A program made the translations under genes and the position numbers. Positions 58,952 through 64,000 of a DNA stretch of 64,000 nucleotides are shown here, piece after piece. Position 1 is the stretch's first letter; each line of letters begins with the position of its first letter. Source of the DNA: Buxus sempervirens (lineage: Eukaryota > Streptophyta > Magnoliopsida > Buxales > Buxaceae); assembly GCA_947561395.2 (NCBI GenBank), contig OX387182.1, forward strand, positions 40,169,949 through 40,233,948, read 5' to 3'. Below the pieces are notes generated by a model. The model saw only the letters and a list, made by a program, of their open reading frames with translations. It did not search any database and was not told where the DNA came from.

Positions 58952-59965
58952 AAATTCCAAGAACCTTTGATTGGTTATTTTTTCCAATCAAATCAAAACA
59001 TTTGTGGGACACTTGGAAGCCCTAGAATATTCCAAGAAACCTTTGGTTGGTTATTTTTTCCAATCAAATCAAAACATTTGTGGGACACTTGGAAGCCCTA
59101 GAATATTCCAAAATCAAAACATTTGTGGGACACTTGGAAGCCCTAGAATATTCCAAGAAACCTTTGGTTGGTTATTTTTTCCAATCAAATCAAAACATTT
59201 GTGGGACACTTGGAAGCCCTAGAATATTCCAAAATCAAAACATTTGTGGGACACTTGGAAGCCCTAGAATATTCCAAGAAACCTTCGATTGGTTATTTTT
59301 TCCAATCAAATCAAAAAATTTGTGGGACACTTGGAAGCCCTAGAATATTCCAAGAAACCTTCGATTGGTTATTTTTTCCAATCAAATCAAAACATTTGTG
59401 GGACACTTAGAAGCCCTAGAATATTCCAAGAAACCTTCGATTGGTTATTTTTTCCAATCAAATCAAAACATTTGTGCGACACTTGGAAGCCCTAGAATCT
59501 TCCAAGAAACCTTTGGTTGGTTATTTTTTCCAATCAAATCAAAACATTTGTGGGACACTTGGAAGCCCTAGAATATTCCAAGAAACCTTCGATTGGTTAT
59601 TTTTTCCAATCAAATCAAAACATTTGTGGGACACTTGGAAGCCCTAGAATATTCCAAGAAACCTTTGGTTAGTTATTTTTTCTAATCAAATCAAAACATT
59701 TTTGGACACTTGGAAGCCCTAGAATACTCCAAGAAACCTTTGGTTGGTTATTTTTTCCAATCAAATCAAAACATTTGTGGGACACTTGGAAGCCCTAAAA
59801 TCTTCCAAGAAACCTTTGATTGGTTATTTTTTCCAATCAAATCAAAACATTTGTGGGACACTTGGAAACCCTAGAATATTCCAAAAAACCTTTGGTTGGT
59901 TATTTTTTCCAATCAAATCAAAACATTTGTGGGACACTTGGAAGCCCTAGAATATTCCAACAATC
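58952..59965 (+). repeat. 76-bp minisatellite upstream of gag
   Basis: Twelve full units (anchors GGTTATTTTTTCC at 58971, 59047, 59168, 59289, 59365, 59441, 59517, 59593, 59669, 59744, 59820, 59896) plus two 45-bp partial units, at about 59112-59157 and 59233-59278. Each partial unit makes a 121-bp higher-order step, so one step was copied. Because 76 is not a multiple of three, all frames repeat every 228 bp, producing several overlapping artefact frames. Units are nearly identical, so expansion is recent. Confidence 0.95.
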
Positions 59966-60170
59966 AAAAATAAAAAAAAACAAAAAAAATGTTTCAAAAT
60001 AAATAAAAAAAAACAAATAAATCCGGACTTTTGTTCACCTAACCTACTTATCTACATTTATAGGGGTGTGACTCAGGTTAAATGGAAGCTGACATGTTTC
60101 TATGCTTTTCCTTCTCCAGGTACACTTACTTACAATCATTGCTCCCATAACCAGATCAAAAGCCCGCACC

Positions 60171-61045
60171 ATGAATACTGAAGAGAATCAAGCTCAAGCC
60201 ACCGTACCCGTTCAGGACTTTGCTCAGCTGCAAGAGCAAGTGGCTGGACTAGCCAAGATGCTGGGAAACTTGCTGGCGGCTCAGGCCCAACAGGCCCAGG
60301 CCCAAAACCAAGCGTCAACTTCCAATCAAGCACCACCACCTCAAGCCTACATTCCACCTCCTGCTCAACCCATGCCTAAACCCATTTCTGAGCCAGTCCC
60401 TGAACCTATTCTGATTAGGGAAAACACTGTGGAGTATGAGAAGGAAATGGAAAAAGAAAAAGCCAGGGAGGAGATGGAAAAGAAACTCCTGCACAAGATA
60501 GAGAGGATCCAAGAAGAACTTGAGGAAGTAAAGGGGGGAAACAACTATGGAGGTACCACCTTTGACGACCTGTGCATATACCCGGATGCATGCCTACCGG
60601 CCAAGTTCAAGTGCCCTGACTTCGACAAATATGATGGCACGGGTTGCCCAATGAGCCACTTGAAACTATATTGTGGGGCCCTATGCCAATTTGGCCGGGA
60701 TGACGGCATTCTAATCCAACTCTTCCAGAGGAGTTTGATAGGGTTGGCTCTAAGGTGGTTTGCCACCGTGGACTATGGTAGGATCAGAAGATGGAAGGAC
60801 TTGGCCGACGCCTTCTTGGACCAGTATAAATTTAACTCGGAGATCCTGCCAGACCGGTACGACATGATGAGGATGAGTAAGGAAAAGGAGGAGTCTGTAA
60901 GGCAGTATGCCAAGAGATGGAGAGAGGCCGCCTCCCAGGTCAGGCCACCGATGTTGGAACCTGAGATGATCTCAACCTTTGTAAGCACACTGGGCCAACC
61001 CTTCTATAATCATCTGGTGGGTCAGATTACCACCAATTTTGCAGT
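60171..61045 (+). pseudogene. gag of the Tat/Ogre-like element, N-terminal part (interrupted)
   Basis: The frame from ATG 60171 (MNTEENQAQ) follows an acceptor CTTCTCCAG (60119) that could join the LTR donor at 54863; the frame is open from 60102, but this ATG suits a spliced message. Order: a Gln/Pro-rich N terminus with a coiled-coil part (60430-60530, Glu/Lys-rich), then the retrotransposon gag (PF03732-like) core: FKCPDFDKYDGTGCPMSHL, LIQLFQRSLIGLALRWF, RRWKDLADAFLDQYKFNSEI, VRQYAKRWREAASQVRPPM. At 61045 a B solo LTR enters; the frame would run into LTR sequence and stop near 61122. The coding sequence resumes in frame at 63404. Confidence 0.88.
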
Positions 61046-63398
61046 TGTAACGCCCCGAACCCGGATCAGTGCAAACCGGCACCCGACCCGAACCCGGTTC
61101 GCTACTGTAACAACCCGAATTTAGTTCAACAACCAAATCCGAGGTGTTACTGGCCCATATCAATTACAACATCAATAACATACCAGACCAAAGAAGTAAA
61201 TCCAATCCATATATTAAACTATCAGAGTGCGGAAACAAGTATGTGCAGAAGTGTAGATCAAAATCCTCAAACAAGCATAAAGCTTGACCATCAGTCAGTA
61301 ATATCAAAGTCTGGTAGAATGAACTGGTTACTAACTCTCTCTTGTCTCTCTCATACATCAAATCCAATAAATGATAATAACCAATTAAAAATGCTAAGTC
61401 TATAACATCAATCCACCTCAGACAAGGTCTGGATAATAATAATCCTCCGGCGAATACTCGGCTATCTCTCCCTGGAAGTCTAAGAGATCCCCCTCTCGCG
61501 TATCAGCTGAAAAATGAAATAGAAGTAGGGTGAGATACGAATATCTCAGTAGGTAACACATGCATGATTAAACAGTTAATATAAGCAAAGTAGCATTTCA
61601 TGCACGATTAAGCAATATCGATAAATCAGGCTCGCATAATCATTTATACCATTCATGAACACAAAACAGTTTGATAACAGTTCTAGAAATGATTTTCAGC
61701 AAGTTTTAATATAAGAACTCAATAGCCAAATCAATAGCATAATCCAAGTATTGCCAGGATGTACTAAGCAGTCACATCCAACCAATATCCCAATCACATG
61801 CATCCCGCACGTGCACAATAGTAATCATATCAAGTGTTATGTTTTCAGTGTCATTGTAGGACTCACAAAGTTAGATAAACCTTTTGAGATGATTCTCAAC
61901 CAATTGCTATACCACCGTGCGACTTAGGAGCGATGCTACTAATGATACTCAAGCCCCATGCAGCGCAGCTTAGACAAGAGCCGTAGTCACCGACTTATTG
62001 CACACGTACCCATCAAAGTTGGCATGTACCACCAGCATGCAGCACCAGAATCAATACATGGAGGTGGTTGCTTATCCACATGTACAGGGAATCACCAGCG
62101 GCTCACCGGGGTGTCCCTCCAGACATAGGACCTTCCCAGACAAACTAACTTGCAAAGGAAGCGCGTCGCATATAGGAGTAACTCAACCCAAATGACATAT
62201 CCCTCAGCTATCTAGCTACGACTATGGATCCATAACCAGCTATGCCCACTAGACTCCAAAATTCCCTAAAGTATCATATTTCTATAAGGGTTGGTGCCTA
62301 GTGGCATATAATGGTTATATCTGTACATTCATTTCATTATTCTGTCATTCGGATTCTGAATTCTCTTTATAATGTCTTATGATTTATAATGTCATTTAGA
62401 AGTGTTTAGATAATCAAAGGGTAGTTAGGCTTTTCCAAAATCACATTTCTCATATACCTTCAAAACTTGGCAACTAAAGTCCTAAATATCTCCCTAATTT
62501 GTTTTTCTGTAAAACAGGGATTTAGGTAGTTTATTTTGGTCTTAAAGTACCTTAATTAATCATTAAAATTGTCTAAAAATGGTTTAGAATTGATTTAGGT
62601 TCGAAATTATGAAAAATTGGAAATTCTGCTGAGAGCGCCTGGGATCGCTCAGGATCGCTCCGGGCGGTCATCAGTCGGCGGTAGTGCAATTTCGAGTGCC
62701 CACGGTCCGTCGTCCCGCGGTCCACGGCGTCCTCAAAACTTTAACCAGCGCCTAAGATCGCCGATGAGCGCCTCGCACAGTCGAGGTCGGCGGTCTCACC
62801 AAATCGAACAGAAACAGTTCTAAATCACGATTTTTCTCGTCTAAACTCATTCTAATGTATTTATAACATGCTTAGATAACTAAATACAACTTTACATATC
62901 ATAGAAACATGCGTTTGGGATTAAACAGAGATAAATCCGAATTTAAAACCAAAACGGTGTCACCTACCTCTTGAACGAAGGTTCCTCTTCCTCACTTCTC
63001 TCAACCACGCTTCTCTATCACCCAGCAACACTCTGGAAGATGAAGAACTCCAAAAACCCAAGCTTTTCTTCTTCCCCTTCTTCTTCTTCTCCTTCGGTCG
63101 CTTGTCGCTTGCAGCTGATCAATACGAGCGAGAATACACGCGTATAAATTTAGGTTATTAAACTAATACTTATACTCACTTATCCCATGTGTCTCACCTA
63201 TACCAAATTCCATACACACGCCCAATCAGAATACATACCTTGATATCTCATGATCGGACGGTCAGATCTGCATCTAATTCTGGATCTCCGCTAAGTTGAT
63301 CACCCCCTACAATATTAAAATGTTTCTATCAATCAAAACTCTGGGTAATATTATTTACTAATTTAATTTATTATTTAAGGAAAATTCGGGGTTTTACA
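61046..63398 (-). mobile_element. Family-B solo LTR (reverse) inside gag, TSD GCAGT
   Basis: Plus-strand limits TGTAACGCCCCGAACC and CGGGGTTTTACA (2,353 bp); GCAGT at 61041-61045 and 63399-63403. In reverse: leader with donor AAGAG|GTAGGT near 62966, CGGCGATC/GAGCGATCC-type words (62800-62640), inverted repeats around 61900-62200, the hairpin GAGATATTCGTATCTC (61545-61530) and the terminal exon 61506-61418. Closest relative here is 5122-7467. Confidence 0.93.
61418..61506 (-). CDS. Conserved LTR-borne terminal exon (EDYYYP type)
   Basis: After TTTTTCAG the phase-2 frame reads DTREGDLLDFQGE then IAEYSPEDYYYPDLV and stops at TGA (61418-61420). It differs from the copy at 7008-7096 by a few codons, several of them silent or conservative (TAC/TAT, CCG/CCA, TTT/TAT). 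Confidence 0.5.
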
Positions 63399-63403
63399 GC
63401 AGT

Positions 63404-64000
63404 CCTGGTGCAGGTGGCAGATCGGATCGAGGAAGGGGTCAGGTCAGGAAAACTTATTGACTACTCTACTTTGACCGGGCAATCTAATTCCTCTGCTTCC
63501 TTAGCACAGAAGAAGGGGACTGGGTTTAAGAAGAACGGGGCCAGAAAAGAAGGAGAAATAAACCTGGTACAGGCTCCTTCCTCCAAGAAACCGCTCCATG
63601 TGAACATCTCTGCACCCCAACAGGCCCAGCAGTCATATCAGACTCCTCTCAATGTCAAATTCTCCCCCTCCGTGCCTGCAAATCAGAGGAGGACTTTTAC
63701 TAAGGAAGAGAGGGAGGCCTGGATAGCAGCAAGGAGGAGCAGAGTTTTTACACCTCTCCCTGTGTCTCTTTCCCAACTGTTGCCAACCCTGCTGAAAGGG
63801 GAATATGTGACCTTGAAGGAGCCCAGCCTGAATTCCACAAAGGGGAGGAATTTCGATTCAGCAGTCACTTGTGACTTTCACATGGGTGCACCAGGACACT
63901 CTACAGACACTTGTTGGGTCCTGAAGCATGTGGTCCAGGATCTGTTGGATCAGAAGGCCTTGGTCTTTAATACTGCTGCGCCTGCCCGTCAGGAAATGAT
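63404..64000 (+). pseudogene. gag of the Tat/Ogre-like element, C-terminal part (runs off window)
   Basis: In the frame of GCA 63399 the sequence continues the interrupted gag: LVQVADRIEEGVRSGKLIDY, a Lys/Ser/Gln-rich linker, FTKEEREAWIAARR, LSQLLPTLLKGEYV and a zinc-knuckle-like CDFHMGAPGHSTDTCWVLKH (Cys-x2-His-x5-His-x4-Cys), the form typical of Tat/Ogre Gag. No stop occurs before 64000. Without the inserted LTR and one GCAGT the two parts form one open frame, so only this insertion is seen to break it. Confidence 0.85.

Larger units (their letters stand above)
54351..64000 (+). mobile_element. Tat/Ogre-like LTR retrotransposon, 5' part
   Basis: Contains a complete 5' LTR (54351-56742), a PBS-like site, a repeat-rich leader and a gag gene that continues to the right edge. 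Protease, reverse transcriptase and the 3' LTR would lie outside. The gag wording (FKCPDFDKYDGTGCPMSHL and the CDFHMGAPGHSTDTC knuckle) fits the Tat/Ogre branch of Ty3/Gypsy. It carries a later B solo LTR at 61046-63398. It inserted into the reverse Tat-type LTR ending at 54350. Confidence 0.85.

Noticed and set aside
58952-59965. CRISPR-like regular repeats
   Set aside because: Units are continuous 76-bp tandem copies without unique spacers, in a plant retrotransposon leader.
58971-60002. Overlapping frames reading MVIFSNQIK and YFFQSNQN repeats
   Set aside because: They arise from the 76-bp minisatellite read in three rotating frames, not from a gene.

Overview
The window looks like transposon-packed nuclear DNA of a flowering plant. 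Evidence: plant-type TATA boxes with GT-AG introns, Mutator (MuDR and FAR1/FHY3-type), CACTA and Tat/Ogre-like protein remnants, a plant transposon-protein domain, and TG...CA LTRs of 2-3.4 kb with 5-bp target-site duplications (TSDs). I see no intact cellular gene and no RNA gene. The species cannot be named from the sequence.

Layout. 1-5,120: an open reading frame of the plant transposon-protein type (2126-3094, continued in another frame to 3458) lies between two arrays rich in the palindrome CGATTAATCG. 5,122-7,467: solo LTR of a family called B here. 7,611-12,318: two decayed minus-strand Mutator genes, an HMG-box-like/plant-mobile-domain gene and a MuDR transposase. 12,753-16,053: solo LTR of family A. 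17,160-20,584: a CACTA transposase scrap, small non-autonomous elements and a TFIIB-related (PTF2-like) pseudogene. 20,585-32,311: a probable reverse B LTR split by an A solo LTR and by a FAR1-type Mutator element with ~180-bp inverted ends, itself carrying a B solo LTR. 32,541-45,215: a nest of LTRs, B3 > A > B1 > Tat plus B2, most dated by order through clean TSDs. 46,103-51,338: reverse B LTR with a Tat solo LTR inside. 52,230-54,350: reverse Tat-type LTR remnant. 54,351 to the right edge: a Tat/Ogre-like retrotransposon with 5' LTR, primer-binding site, repeat-laden leader and a gag gene cut by a B solo LTR (61,046-63,398).

Most unusual signals. (1) Six B-family LTRs carry, after a pyrimidine tract and CAG acceptor, a short exon in the same phase that ends in a conserved peptide close to E-D-Y-[FY]-Y-P followed by a stop. 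Codon third positions vary while the peptide is kept, so this looks like a spliced small gene inside an LTR. (2) The Tat-type LTRs carry a cassette of tandem hairpins: exactly four 25-nt palindromes every 39 bp in two LTRs and again in the leader, and three every 28 bp in a third LTR. Arm sequences differ but pairing is kept. (3) The transposon-protein gene sits between arrays of one palindromic word. These rest on reading the sequence by eye; no database search, folding or dN/dS calculation was run.
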